DNA from: Cyathus striatus
Taxonomy: Eukaryota > Basidiomycota > Agaricomycetes > Agaricales > Nidulariaceae
Direction: 5' to 3'
Assembly: GCA_025738555.1 (NCBI GenBank)
Contig: JAOVFP010000017.1
Location: 620,001 to 684,000, forward strand
Length of the DNA stretch: 64,000 bases
The translations under genes and the position numbers were made by a program. How positions within the stretch are numbered: the first letter of the stretch is position 1; each line of letters starts with the position of its first letter. This document shows, one piece after another, positions 33,744 through 45,600 of the stretch. The notes under the pieces are model-generated. The model was not told where the DNA came from. It ran no database searches and saw nothing but the letters and a program-made list of their open reading frames with translations.

Positions 33744-35030
33744 TAAGACTTCACTGATTATTTACACTAAATTACAATAACTCTTTGTTAGTGTACCTGT
33801 TCATACACACAGGTGCCATGGGGTACCACATTTTAGATAGCACAGACAGAGAAGTAAGTCCATGCCCATGACATGCCATAATTTTTTTTTCTATAATTTA
33901 ATTAAAATTCAAGCATGGCATAATACACCAAACCCATTCCAGAGCATGGCTGATGACAAATGAATGTTTGAACATTGGTTGCCTGTAAAACAAAACAAAA
34001 TATTTTTATTAAGAGAACACTTGTTACTCATAACTTTTAACGAGATTATTTTGTTAATAAAACTTGAGTTCTCATTCTTATTCTTTTAGAATGCAAGATG
34101 AGCAAAGGACAATATAGTTTTAACCACACCATTAATCAAATGACATGTAAAGAGCTGGACATTTACAGCTCTGGCATAACTTGAATAACTCTCTCATAGT
34201 TTTTTAGCTAGTCTGTGGCATTAAACTCATATAATGACATGGTGTACAAAAGCTGGGTTGGAATCCCAGGCAGAGAGATGCATCATGCTTTGGTTTTGAT
34301 TAGTGGCTGCAGAGAATGATACCAACTTCAGATATCTCACAATCTTGCACTTATAAAACTTACATGCCTAAGTGTGATTTTGCATGACAAAACACAAAAA
34401 TGGAGCTCACAATTCATGGAAGCATGTTCTCTTAAATCTGAGACTACCAAAATTGTTCATTTATCATTCTATAAAATTTGGTGGATCTCCATTTTTTCAT
34501 TAGTGCCTCAAGTATGAGCTAATTGCATACTTGTAAAATTAGGCAAGAAATATATGTTATGTAATTTAGCACAAAGGTAAAGTGTGGTATACCATGTTAT
34601 ATTACAGCCTTACAGAGGCTGAAATTGACATGGCATTTGGAAACAAGTGAAAGGGGCTGCAAAGCAACAAATTCTACACCAGGCAGAAGTCTAGATGTGA
34701 GAATGAATTACCAGAGAAGTAAGATAAAGAAAATAAAAGTGCTTAGACCATCACTTTTCTACACAACAAATGTATATCATCTTAAGTGCTGCTTGGCAGC
34801 TCCACACTCTATCATAAACATGCACTTCAAGCCAGCAGCCAGTAGTACCATGCTTACAGGCTGTTGCACAATGATAAACTCATCAGAGAATTACTTATTT
34901 CACTGCATTCTTTCTAAAATACACACATTCCCTAATATTATACAATCACTTCAATTCAAAGAGAGAAATAGGTTGGTCAGGTCTCAAGGTTAGAAGTTAC
35001 ATGTACACAAGGCTTAACTCATAGACTTGT
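33744..35030. other. No recognised gene; decayed SINE head near 34200-34300
   Basis: AT-rich. Around 34205-34290 the order 'tttttagctagtctgtggca' ... 'gctgggttggaatcccaggc' + 'agagagatg' matches the first SINE head of 10985 and 47383 in decayed form. An open frame at 34625-34993 shows no motif. Confidence 0.45.
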
Positions 35031-35039
35031 ATTGTTACC

Positions 35040-36182
35040 CATCACATTTTGCCTACTTCCTCATCACACCAATTGTCACATCATTGGATGGGTTTGTACT
35101 ATGTCTACCTTAGTAGTGGCGGTCATGGTGGATCGTAGAAATGGTGGTGGTGTGGTGGTCATGGAAATGATGGTTCTTGTTTGGTTGTGGTGTAGAGAGA
35201 ATTCCCTCGGGCAACCATTCGCCTACCTTCATTCCACATATCATCATGACAAGACTCCCTTCGACATCCATTCTACCTCCCTAACCCATCCCCATAACAC
35301 AAAGCAAGCTGAGCGTGCCCTAAGCAGAGGCTGCTGTCTGCCTGCACCAATGACCTCGCAATCCATCCCCACTAACCCGCTCGCTCTGCCCTTCCTACAT
35401 TGCAGGCTGCCTTTGACATGGGTACACAGCATCTTGTGCCAGCGAGCGCTGAATTGTTGTACTTGGGTAGCTGAACATCCCTAGTCTCCATGCGCTTCAG
35501 GACTCATGGTTGTTGAGTTTTGAAGAAGACAGTTGAATGTTGCAGAATGAGAACTGCTGACGATGGACCTTCTGTGATTTTCGTCGAGGTGGCAGGACAG
35601 GACTATCGATTTCTAAAGCACATGATCAATATGGATATCCTGTACAGTAGAGTGCAGAATGTACCTGTATCTCGGCTCAGAGACTATATAATAGCATATC
35701 AAGAATTCCCAATTCTCTATACCACCTCATCCCTGCCGACTGCTGTCATCCCAACAGTGCCTAAAGTGCTAGAGCAGTACTCCATCCTCTCATCTTGTAC
35801 CATACATAAGCAAGAGTAGGCTGCTATGTGCCTTGATAGCTCATCATCGCAGAGGGCCATAGTGGACAGGTGGATAAGTGTTTCCATGATATGATGAGTT
35901 GTTGATCCAGAGTATGAGAGTCTTGAGATCTTGAGAAGCGATGGAAAATACATCTTCCAGATCATGCTTATGAATCCTCTGTGTTGATGAGTAGTGAAGT
36001 GTCAATGGGAAGTCCACAGAGGAGGGGATAATGGACTGGGCCGCAGGGATGAGGTGTATTCTTCGTGGAGCCCTTTGCACAGGCTAGTTAGTCAACAAAA
36101 ATGTAAGCAATAGAAGCAAACGTACCTATGCAACTCTAGTCAATCATTAATGTCACACATACATGCAACTCCTTGGCAATTA
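35040..36182. repeat. Dispersed block, copy B (partial)
   Basis: Contains one unit of the internal repeat (35090-35420, with 'ccagcgagcgctgaattgtt') and the membrane exon relic on the minus strand (35515-35690, GTFCTLLYRISILIM then stop). CpG sites of copy A are often TpG or CpA here. Joined, before the hAT MITE insertion, to copy C. Confidence 0.65.
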
Positions 36183-36190
36183 CCTCAGCC

Positions 36191-36884
36191 TAGGGGTGGT
36201 CACAGATAGCCAGTATCCGAATATCTGCAGATATTATCTGTTTTCGGTACTGTCAGATTGGATATGGATATCTTCCCACAGATACTCAGATAATCTGCAG
36301 ATATCTGCTCAATGCATACCCCAATTCCCTTGCACACTGACTATTATCTGCTTATACCCCACTTTAAAATCATATATATATAATAATAAATGTATTCTTC
36401 TATTTTACATACTTTTTCTAAGAAATAAACCAGTCATTGTATTTCTATGTTTAAATAAGTGTCATTTTCAGAATTTCATGGAATTTGTGACATGAAAGGG
36501 ACCAGTCACACATTGTGATCAGGGCTATCACTTTAATAAATGCCACATACATTTTTATGTAATTCAATTCAATTGCAAATAGGTGAAGTACAATTCAAGG
36601 CTTATACTGCAACTTTAGCTCTTTTGAATTTTTGTATTGTATTTTTTGTACTTATGATATGTAAATATGAGCCCTGCTATTTTACAACTTCAACAACCTA
36701 AAAATCATGGAAATCAGTAAAGAACTACAATAGATACATTACAATTAAGTTGTATCTCTATGCTAAGGTAAGTTAGCACAGATGAGAGCCAAGATCTGCA
36801 GATACCATCCAATCTCTATCCAAATTTAATTTTATCCGACGGATATTATCCGGATTCATCCGGATCTATCCATGACCAGCCCTA
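36191..36884. mobile_element. hAT-type MITE, 694 bp
   Basis: The ends taggggtggtcacagatag (36191) and the inverse tagggctggtcatggatag (ending 36884) are terminal inverted repeats. They are flanked by a perfect 8-bp duplication, cctcagcc (36183-36190 and 36885-36892). Subterminal 'atctgcagatat' words occur at both ends. No coding capacity. It interrupts the block sequence between 'gcaattac' and 'gtaagg', which are contiguous in block A at 12221. Confidence 0.93.
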
Positions 36885-36932
36885 CCTCAGCCCCGTGAGG
36901 TAAGGGTACGATACTCGTGGCAGTCGTGGTGG

Positions 36933-37035
36933 ATCATAGTGATGGTGGTGATGGTGGTGATGGTGGTGATAGTGGTGGTCGTGGTGGTCGTGGTGGTCAT
37001 GGTGGTCGTGGTGGTCGTGGTGGTCGTGGTGATGA
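36933..37035. repeat. ggtggt/gatggt trinucleotide-type repeat
   Basis: Repeats of gatggtggt and cgtggtggt for about 100 bp. On the minus strand this encodes a long His/Asp run, an artefact. The same site in blocks A and B has only short ggtggt stretches, so the expansion is specific to this copy. Confidence 0.85.
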
Positions 37036-39136
37036 TGCTGAGCCAAAACGCCCACGCAACTATTCACCACTGTCTTCAAGACACCTATCGTCACCACAGA
37101 GCTTGCGCCATCATCTAACTCCACGCGCAAAACCCATCCCCGTAACCGAAAGCAAGGGAGCTGCGCATACCATAAGCAGCAGCTGTTTACCCAGTCCAAA
37201 CACCTCGTAGTTCACACCGTCTAACCTATGTGCAATGCCACCATCAAATAGACGTGTGCCCCAGCAGTCTCATTGCAAGAGTTATGGTTCAGGTGGACGT
37301 CGTTAGCCAGAATCACGAGAAACTTCCGATGACCATAGTAAGAGCGTTGGTGACGTGGCAAGTTGTACACGTTAGTTGGTCCAGGATTGCAAGGATGTTG
37401 AGCTGCAAAGGAAGGTAGTGTTGGCACAGAGAATAGTATGGAACGAGATAAACGAACGTACACAGGACCTGCCCCATTAACGCATAAAACTCCTGGTTCA
37501 TTTCCTCAGCGTTGTATTGGTGATAACGCGCAGGCAAGTCTGGGAGGAACGGGGGTGATAGTCGTAATGGCTGTGGAGGTCATGGTCGTGGGCCTTGGTG
37601 TAGAGGTGGAAGCCATAAGGACGATGACTTGTAGCAAAAAGGCGCCCGCGCAGCCATTCATCCCTTATTCATTGCACCTAGCGCTACCGCAAGACTATTC
37701 TCGCCACCGTCCCGGAATGGGGGCACCGTACCGTGCCCAGGGACTGTTGATCACATACCCCAAAACTCCCTCCTAATCCGCTCGTTCCAGCCCACTCGTT
37801 CCTTAGTCCAACTATATTCTGTGTGGGGTTCGTAACTTCCTGAACCAGAGAGCACACCACGCCTCCATGAGTTGCGGCTGTGCGTGCTCGTTGGGCTTTG
37901 AAGAAAAACAGTTGAGGTATGCGGGAGAGCAGTGCTGACGATGAAGCTTCGGTGGGGTACAGGGTTCAATTTCGAGAGCTCTGGACGTTATATGTGGATA
38001 AGCACAGACATCATGTACAACAGCATAGAACACGTACCTGCAGCTCGGCTTGCCAGCGCGTACGGAGTTACCATGTAACAACGCCTCGAGTGCACCATAT
38101 CACCTGCCACGTCAACCTTTACTGACTGCTCACATCTATACAGCGCCTGCCGTGTCAGAACTCTGTACTCCTGTCTGTTGTCACTTATAGGCGAACTTAG
38201 GCTCTTTGCGCCTCGATAGCTTGCCATAGTCCATGTTGTGGGGCATTCCAAGAGGGACAGATGGTCGCTACGAGGGATAGAGATACCGTAGCGCGATGCA
38301 CCAGACAATGCATGTTGAGGGCCGTGAGTAACCGCTCATGATGTCAGCGGAAGGCCTAGCGAGGTCGGTGGAAAGTCCAAAGGAGGGGGATATGCACCAG
38401 CCCGAGCTGGGATCCGTTACATTCTAAGGCCTATTTTACGGGTGGGTAGTTAGCCAATGAAAATGAAACAAAGAGAGTGAACGTACACTTCAACCACTAG
38501 GATACTTATCCATCCTTTACACAACGTATTGCCCATATTGTTCACGGTGGTAGGACCAGGTAAGGTGTTGGGCAACGAGAACTTAGAAATGACATCCGGG
38601 GGGTTTGAACTAGCAGTAAGTAGGCATTGATTATACGATTGAAGAAAGGTCCGAAATGGGTGTGGGGGGTTGCATGATGATGATAAGGAAGTTGAGGAGG
38701 AGGAGGCTAAGGAGGAGCAAGGAAACGAAGAGGGAAAAGCAGACCTTCCGTCCGGCGTCGGCCGACAAGTTGAACAGGAGTAAACGTGACCATGTTCCCA
38801 CGACGCGTCTAAGTCTCAAACGTGTCCCAACTAAGTTGCATAGCGACTCGATCTGATGGTCCAGTGCGCCCACTCTTCCATGCTGCATCGATCATCGTGA
38901 CATATGAATAACACAGTATTCGATAAAAATCGATGCCAGAAAACCGCACAGGTCTTTTATCGATGCTAATTAATATCGCACATTGCTGATTATTAGCGTA
39001 AGATAAGATCGATTCATCCAAGAATAAGTTGACAATCGATTGGCTACTAACTATAGCGTGCACGCGAAAATCATTTGTCTATTTCGAGAATGTAAGGTGT
39101 ATGGTACCATGGTATCTACGACCATGACATGAAAAA

Positions 39137-39188
39137 CACGTACCTTCGATCCTTCAAACATGAAGCTTTGAAGGATCGAAGGTACGTG
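39137..39188. repeat. Perfect 22-bp hairpin
   Basis: Arms 39137-39158 (cacgtaccttcgatccttca plus two bases) and 39167-39188 are exact inverse complements around an 8-base loop (catgaagc). Blocks A (16556) and D (50035) have the left arm, but continue into unrelated sequence (ccactgctac) instead of the inverted arm. The hairpin is therefore a local novelty of copy C. Confidence 0.95.
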
Positions 39189-39329
39189 ATGAAGCCTTCG
39201 GGTTGGGATGATGAGAGAAAGATTCAAAGAAGCGCCAAATGGAATGATTCTCACTGTTGTGATCTGCTAACGATTGCAGCGTTGGTGTATTCCTATGAAT
39301 GCACGGAGTAAGTACACCTACGTAAAATA

Positions 39330-39860
39330 GAGAACGTACCTCGTTGTATTTAGTCTTGGAGCGAATACAACGTTTGCAATTTGAGTATTTGTTGTAGCGT
39401 GTATGTTAAGTTGAGTCTTCGAAGCGTAAGTCAATCAAGAGCAAGTGTCGAACAAGTCACGTGCTACCGCCGATTGGACTATCCGATGATATTCTGCAAT
39501 CGACAATACTAGATACTGTAGTCTAGTACTTTAAGTACCGAGTAGATACGTAAATATACCTATGTACCCTTTTTAGCAACAGTACGAGACTTAGCGCTTG
39601 GCCTTAAGTCGAGTCTGGTTCTTACAGTCACGCTGTTTAAGAGGTTGAAAAAGGATTGATTCAATGTGCTTATCTACCAATGTTTATATACATTTCTATG
39701 CTACTGTTTCCAAAGTGTTCCCAATACTTCTGCTATGTTGGAGATATCTAAAGTACATTCTCTGTTATTCTACTACTGTTGCTGGAACGTTCTCAATGGT
39801 CGAGTAATGTTGTAGATACCTCAAGATCCATCTAGGCGAGTCCAGAGCTAACCACACTTG
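39330..39860. other. Unassigned intergenic sequence
   Basis: No gene or repeat recognised. Confidence 0.3.
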
Positions 39861-39868
39861 GTGATCTC

Positions 39869-41801
39869 CAGTAATTTACACTCCCCCTGGAGGTCTGTAC
39901 GGATCCGCACGGATCCGCACGGAATCCGTACAGATCCGTGCGGATTCCGTACGGAATTTTCGAATCTGTGCGGAATCCGTACAGATCCGTACAGACCTGT
40001 GTGGTTTACATACAGAATTTAAATAGTAGTAATTTTTATTGTTTGAGGTGATAATTCTGTGTGGATTAATGTAACAATGGAATGGGAATGTATAGTATCA
40101 CACTCAACACTTAGTGTTATACTTAATGCATAGTGTCACAGTTAATGTATAGTGTCACACTCAATACTTAGTGTAACACTCAATGCTTAGTGTCATGCTT
40201 AATGCATAGTGTCACACTCAATGCTTAGTGTCATGCTTAATGCATAGTGTCACACTGAATGCTTAGCATCACACTCAATGCTTAGTGTCACACTTAATGC
40301 ATAGTGTCATGCTTAATGCTAAGCATCACACTCAATGCTTAGTGTGACACTTAATGCCTAGTGTCACACTCAATGCTTAGTGTCACACTCAATGCCTAGT
40401 GTCACACTCAATGCTTAGTGTCATGCTCAATGCCTAGTGTCACACTCAATGCTTAGTGTCACACTCAATGCCTAGTGTCACGCTCAATGCTTAGTGTCAT
40501 GCTCAATGCTTAGTGTCACACTTAATGCTTAGCGTCACGCTCAATGCATAGTGTCACACTTAACGCAGTGTCACACTCAATGCTTAGTGTCACGCTCAAT
40601 GCATAGTGTCACACTTAATGCTTAGTGTCATGCTCAATGCTTAGTGTCACACTGAATGCATAGTGTCATACTTAATGCATAGTGTCACACTTAATACATA
40701 GTGTGACGCTTTATGCTTAGCGTCACACTCAATGCTTAGTGTGACGCTTAATGCATAGTGTCACACTTAATGCATAGTGTCACACTCAATGCTTAGTGTC
40801 ACACTCAATGCTTAGTGTCACACTCAATGCTTAGCGTCACACTTAATGCATAGTGTCACACTGAATGTTTAGTGTCACACTCAATGCTTAGCATCACACT
40901 TAATGCATAGTGTCACACTGAATGCTTAGTGTCACGCTTAATGCTTAGTGTCACACTTAATGCATAGTGTCACTCTTAATGCTTAGCGTCACACTCAATG
41001 ATTAGCGTCACACTTAATGCTTAGCATCACACTCAATGCTTAGTGTCATGCTCAATGCTTAGCGTCACGCTCAATGCTTAGTGTCACGCTCAATGCATAG
41101 TGTCACACTTAATGCTTAGTGTCACGCTTAATGCATAGTGTCACACTTAATGTTTAGTGTCACACTTAATGTTTAGTGTCACACTCAATGCTTAGTGTCA
41201 CACTCAATGCATAGTGTCACACTTAATGCTTAGCGTCACGCTCAACGCATAGTGTCACACTCAACGCATAGTGTCACACTTAATGCTTAGCATCACACTT
41301 AATGCTTAGTGTCACGCTTAATGCTTAGTGTCACGCTCAACGCATAGTGTCACACTCAATGCATAGTGTCACACTCAATGCTTAGTGTCACACTTAATGC
41401 TTAGTGTCACACTCAATGCATAGTGTCACACTCAATGCTTAGTGTCACACTCAACACATAGTGTCACACTCAATGCTTAGCGTCACACTCAATGCTTAGC
41501 TTAGTGTGACACTCAATGCATAGTGTCACACAATTTTCTATTCTAATTTTCCAAAAGAAAATAAGTATAATAAGATTCTGTACAGATTCTGTACAGAATC
41601 TGTACAGAATTTTTCAGGTCTGTAATGCGGAATTCTGCGTAATCCGCACGGAATTTTCGATTCTGTGCAGATTCCGCACAGAATCAAAAAAACCTCTGCC
41701 AAATCTGTGCAGATTCCGCACAGACTCCGAAAATTCCGTACGGATTCCGCACGGATTCCGCGCGGATCCGTACAGAACACCCGGCTAAGTGTAAAGAGCT
41801 C
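39869..41801. mobile_element. hAT-like non-autonomous element filled with a ~20-bp satellite
   Basis: Left end cagtaatttacact and inverted right end gagctctttacact, followed on both sides by the same ggtctgtacggatccgcacg-type subterminal repeats (39890-40010 and 41575-41780). An 8-bp duplication, gtgatctc, flanks it (39861-39868 and 41802-41809), as in hAT insertions. A second copy of the gagctc end lies at 62946, which independently supports that boundary. No transposase. Confidence 0.75.
40090..41530. repeat. ~20-bp satellite array (cactcaatgcttagtgtca)
   Basis: About 70 tandem units of cactcaatgcttagtgtca with 'gcttag/gcatag/gcctag' and 'cactc/cactt/cgctc' variants. Variants are interspersed, indicating repeated local amplification. 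The array fills the interior of the hAT-like element. Confidence 0.95.
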
Positions 41802-41809
41802 GTGATCTC

Positions 41810-42340
41810 GGACTTTCCTAATTAATACTTCTTTCTCTTTAGGGGTTTTAACGATGGGTCTGATCAGATTGAGCAGCACAGCTGCGAAGTAATGAGAGGA
41901 CAAGATACAAACAAAAAGAAAAAAAGTAGAAATAAGTGGAAAAGGCAAGGAAATATGCTAATATCTAAGAATAGTTGAATATTCATAACACTCACACTGT
42001 TACATCTGTCATGATCAGATCGTCGCCGATAGTTAATGTTAGACTATTGAGTATAACCATCTGGACCTCGTCGTCAACCACGAATACATTGAGACTACAA
42101 ACATGTTAACACCACACGCACATTCATTATTACCAGACTACGAAAGTGAGCGACCCATTTCTGATTCTGTATGTGTTACAGTAACTTGTTGTTCGAATAA
42201 AAGCTAGTATGCAATCAATCGGTGGAAGCTGAAGCCGAAGGAGTGACCGGAGCCCGGTTCGTACATCAATATTGTCGATTCCTCCCCACGCAGCCAGCTC
42301 GAAGTCCTGCCACCGTTCATTCTCTTTTCATTGACTTTCG
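41810..42340. other. Upstream sequence of the first NWD gene, unassigned
   Basis: Contains words shared with block D's distal part (for example 'ctgttacatctgtca' and 'taacttgttgttcgaat'; compare 50222-50250). This suggests it is the decayed end of block C displaced by the satellite element. Confidence 0.4.
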
Positions 42341-42575
42341 ACCCCATGAGTTATTCCTCTCGTAAGGAACTGTCAACAGTAGCATATCGAACGATCGACC
42401 TTATGGTCCCAACAAAGCTTATAATCAAAAGAGCCATGTTCATGCCAATGGGAAGGGCATTCAATGGCGATACATTGCCGGGGCAGTATTTATTTTAAGC
42501 ATTTCCTCGTTACGAGTGAGGGAACGTTGTAATTTAAGACATCACTGGATACACACCAGCTGACCCCATAATTGA

Positions 42576-42587
42576 CATATATATATG
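42576..42587 (+). promoter_or_regulatory. TATA-like element of the first NWD gene
   Basis: catatatatatg, about 75 bp before the ATG at 42660. The whole stretch from 'gagggaacgttgtaatttaa' to 'tatatgtgccattagatg' is conserved at 52630-52713 upstream of the second gene. Confidence 0.5.
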
Positions 42588-42659
42588 TGCCATTAGATGA
42601 CAAGGCCCTCCTCCCCCCTCCGTTCATACGCAAGACGCACAATCAACAATCAATTAGCA

Positions 42660-45600
42660 ATGTCTCAATCATTCAAACAAATCACTAATCAAGACACTAG
42701 CAAGTCTTACTCAGCTGATGCCGTAGGGATTAATGCTCCTCCCTCAGATGTAGCAGCAGAACGTCATCTCCTTCAAGATAACACTGAAGTATCAAGCCTT
42801 ACATTGTCCCATGTACCAAAGAAAACACCATCTACAAATGTAAGTCCAACTGAAGTTAATTAGTAACTAGCTCTCTATCTTACATATGGCAGGAGAACAA
42901 TATAGTGAAAACTAGTGCAGAAATCCAAGCATTCCCAGGGGCTACTGGTGTTACATTGAAAAATCATGCAACAGTTAACAATGCTGGTTCAATCACCAAT
43001 ATTTATCACAACTCATCTGCAGAATCAAAAGATTTGTTAGCAGAAAAATTGAGTCCCATCTTTGGAGCTGCATATAATTCAGCTGAAAGGGAAGGAGCTA
43101 CTGGATGCATTGCTGGTACTAGACTGGATCTATTACAAGAAATTGATAAATGGATTGCTTCAACTGACAAAGCATCCATTTTCTGGCTATCTGGGCTTGC
43201 TGGAACTGGAAAATCTACAGTTGCACATAGTGTGGCTCATAAATACCACAAAAATGGAGCCTCTTTCTTCTTCTCTAGGGATCACATAAATCGGAGTGAG
43301 ACTACAAATGTAATGAAAACATTGGCTTATCAATTGGGAAAACAATTTCCACTATTGAAAGAAAAGTTATTGAATGATATTGGTGCCGACATATCAATTC
43401 TTCACTCAGCTCTTTCAGTTCAGTGTCAGAGACTTGTTTTTGAACCAATCATGGATATAAATGAACTATTAAATGATATTAAAATTGTGGTTGTTCTTGA
43501 TGCACTGGATGAATGCCAGCAAAATATTCAAACAAATATTATTAAAGTGTTAGCTGAACATCTTGGCCAGTGCACTTTTCCAATCAAATTTTTTATAACT
43601 AGTCGACCTGAGGCATCCCTTGAGTACATTTTCCAAATTAAAACAGTGGAATCTGTGACAAATCCATTCATTTTGAATAATATTGAAAAAGAAAAAGTCA
43701 ATAGTGATATCAGATTGTACATAGAACATGAGATCAATGAAATGCCAATTCAAAAACCTTGGCCAGAACCAAATGAAATGAATGAACTGATTGATATATG
43801 TTCAGGTTTATTTATTGCAGCAACTACAGCAATGAAATTTATCAAAAATGATCTAGGAGTTGGAGTACAGAATAAGTTGAGATTGATTCTTGAGAATAAA
43901 TATATCAAATCTAACAACATGAATGCATATGGATCACTTGATGACATGTACATGAAAATCCTGTTGCTAGCTTCAAAATCACAATATTGGAAAGAAACTA
44001 TCTACAAGGCTATATTTGGATTTATTATATTGGGGTTTAATAACTTAACCATTGAAGGAATATTGGAAATTGTGAGATTGAATCACAATACCAATGAAAT
44101 CTATAGAATTTTGTGTGACTTTAAGGCAGTACTACTTGTACCACAATTGAAATCAAATCATCCAGTGCATGCTTTTCATTTATCATTTCATGATTTCCTT
44201 ACCAATTCAGCACAATGTACAGATGAGAGATTTTTCATTAACACCAAAGAGCATCATGCTCATATTGCAACTGGTTGCTTACATAAAATGATGAATGTCC
44301 TGAAAGTGAATATTTGCAATGTTGAGAATATGTCCACTGCAAACAAAGATATATCTATTCATAACACTGTAACAGATGAGCTTGGTTATGCAGCTACATA
44401 TTGGATTTTCCATCTTCAAGAAGCATTATTGAATAGTGAACTGAAACATCTTGCAACAACATTTATATTTAAGCATTTATTGCAATGGCTTGAAGTCATA
44501 TCACTATATGGCAAGTTACCAAGGGCACTAGAAGGCGTGAGATTAGGAAAAAAACTTGTAGTTAGTAAAATATTTTATTGCTATTTATTGCTTGCTGATG
44601 ATTTAATATAGTCCATTTTTGAACCAACTGGTTTGAAGTTGTTGGATGATGCTGAAAGGTTTATTCAACTCAATTATGAGATAATTAGAGACAATGCATT
44701 ACAAATTTATCAGACTGCACTAGCTTTCACTCCACAAGAATCTGTATTATATAAAACATATCAAGACCAATTAAAAACTGTCAAGTTAATTCAAGGATAC
44801 AATAAGTACTGGGATCCATGTGTACAGGTGCTAGAGGGCCATTTCAATGCAATAACATCAGTTGCTATTTCACAGGATAAAAAAATTATTGTTTCTAGCT
44901 CATATGACAAGACAGTCAGAGTGTGGAATTCATACAATGGAGAACTTCTCATTGAGTTAAAAGGCTATTCAGGATCAGTCAATTCAGTTGCCATCTCACA
45001 AGATGGGACAACTATTGTGTCTGGCTCAGATGACATGACAGTCAGAGTGTGGAATTCACATAGTGGAAAACTTCTCAATGAGTTAAAAGGACATTCACAC
45101 CAGGTCAGTTCAGTTGCCATCTCACAGGATGGGAAAACGATTGTGTCTGCTGGATCATATGATGGGACAATCAGAGTGTGGAATTCACATAGTGGAAAAC
45201 TTCTTAAAGAGTTAATAGGAAATTCATATAGGGTCAATTCAGTTTCCATCTCACAGGATAGGAAAATTATTGTGTCTGGCTCAGGTGATGGGACAGTCAG
45301 GGTGTGGAATTCACAGAGTGGAAAACTTCTCAGTGAGTTAAAAGGACATTCAGTCTTGGTCAATTCAGTTGTCATCTCACAGGATGGGACAACTATTGTG
45401 TCTGCTGGATTACATGATGGGACAGTCAAAGTGTGGAATTCACAGAGAGGAAAACTTCACAATGAATTAAAAGAATATTTATACTGGGTCATTTCAGTTT
45501 CCATCTCACAGGATGGGACAACTATTGTGTCTGGCTCAGGTGATGGGATAGTTAGAGTGTGGAGCTCACATAGTGGAAAACTTCTCAATCAGTTAAAAGG

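Larger units (their letters stand above)
36893..39330. repeat. Dispersed block, copy C
   Basis: Two units of the internal repeat, the membrane exon relic (about 37850-38045 minus), the purine-rich tract (38680-38740) and the 'attcgataaaaatcgatgcc' segment (38925) appear in the same order as in block A. It ends near a hairpin at 39137-39188. No intact gene. Confidence 0.75.

Noticed and set aside
36882..37199. His-rich protein on the minus strand
   Set aside because: The His run is the translated trinucleotide repeat inside decayed block C.
40090..41530. CRISPR-like regular repeat
   Set aside because: Units are directly adjacent without unique spacers, and the genome is fungal; this is a satellite.
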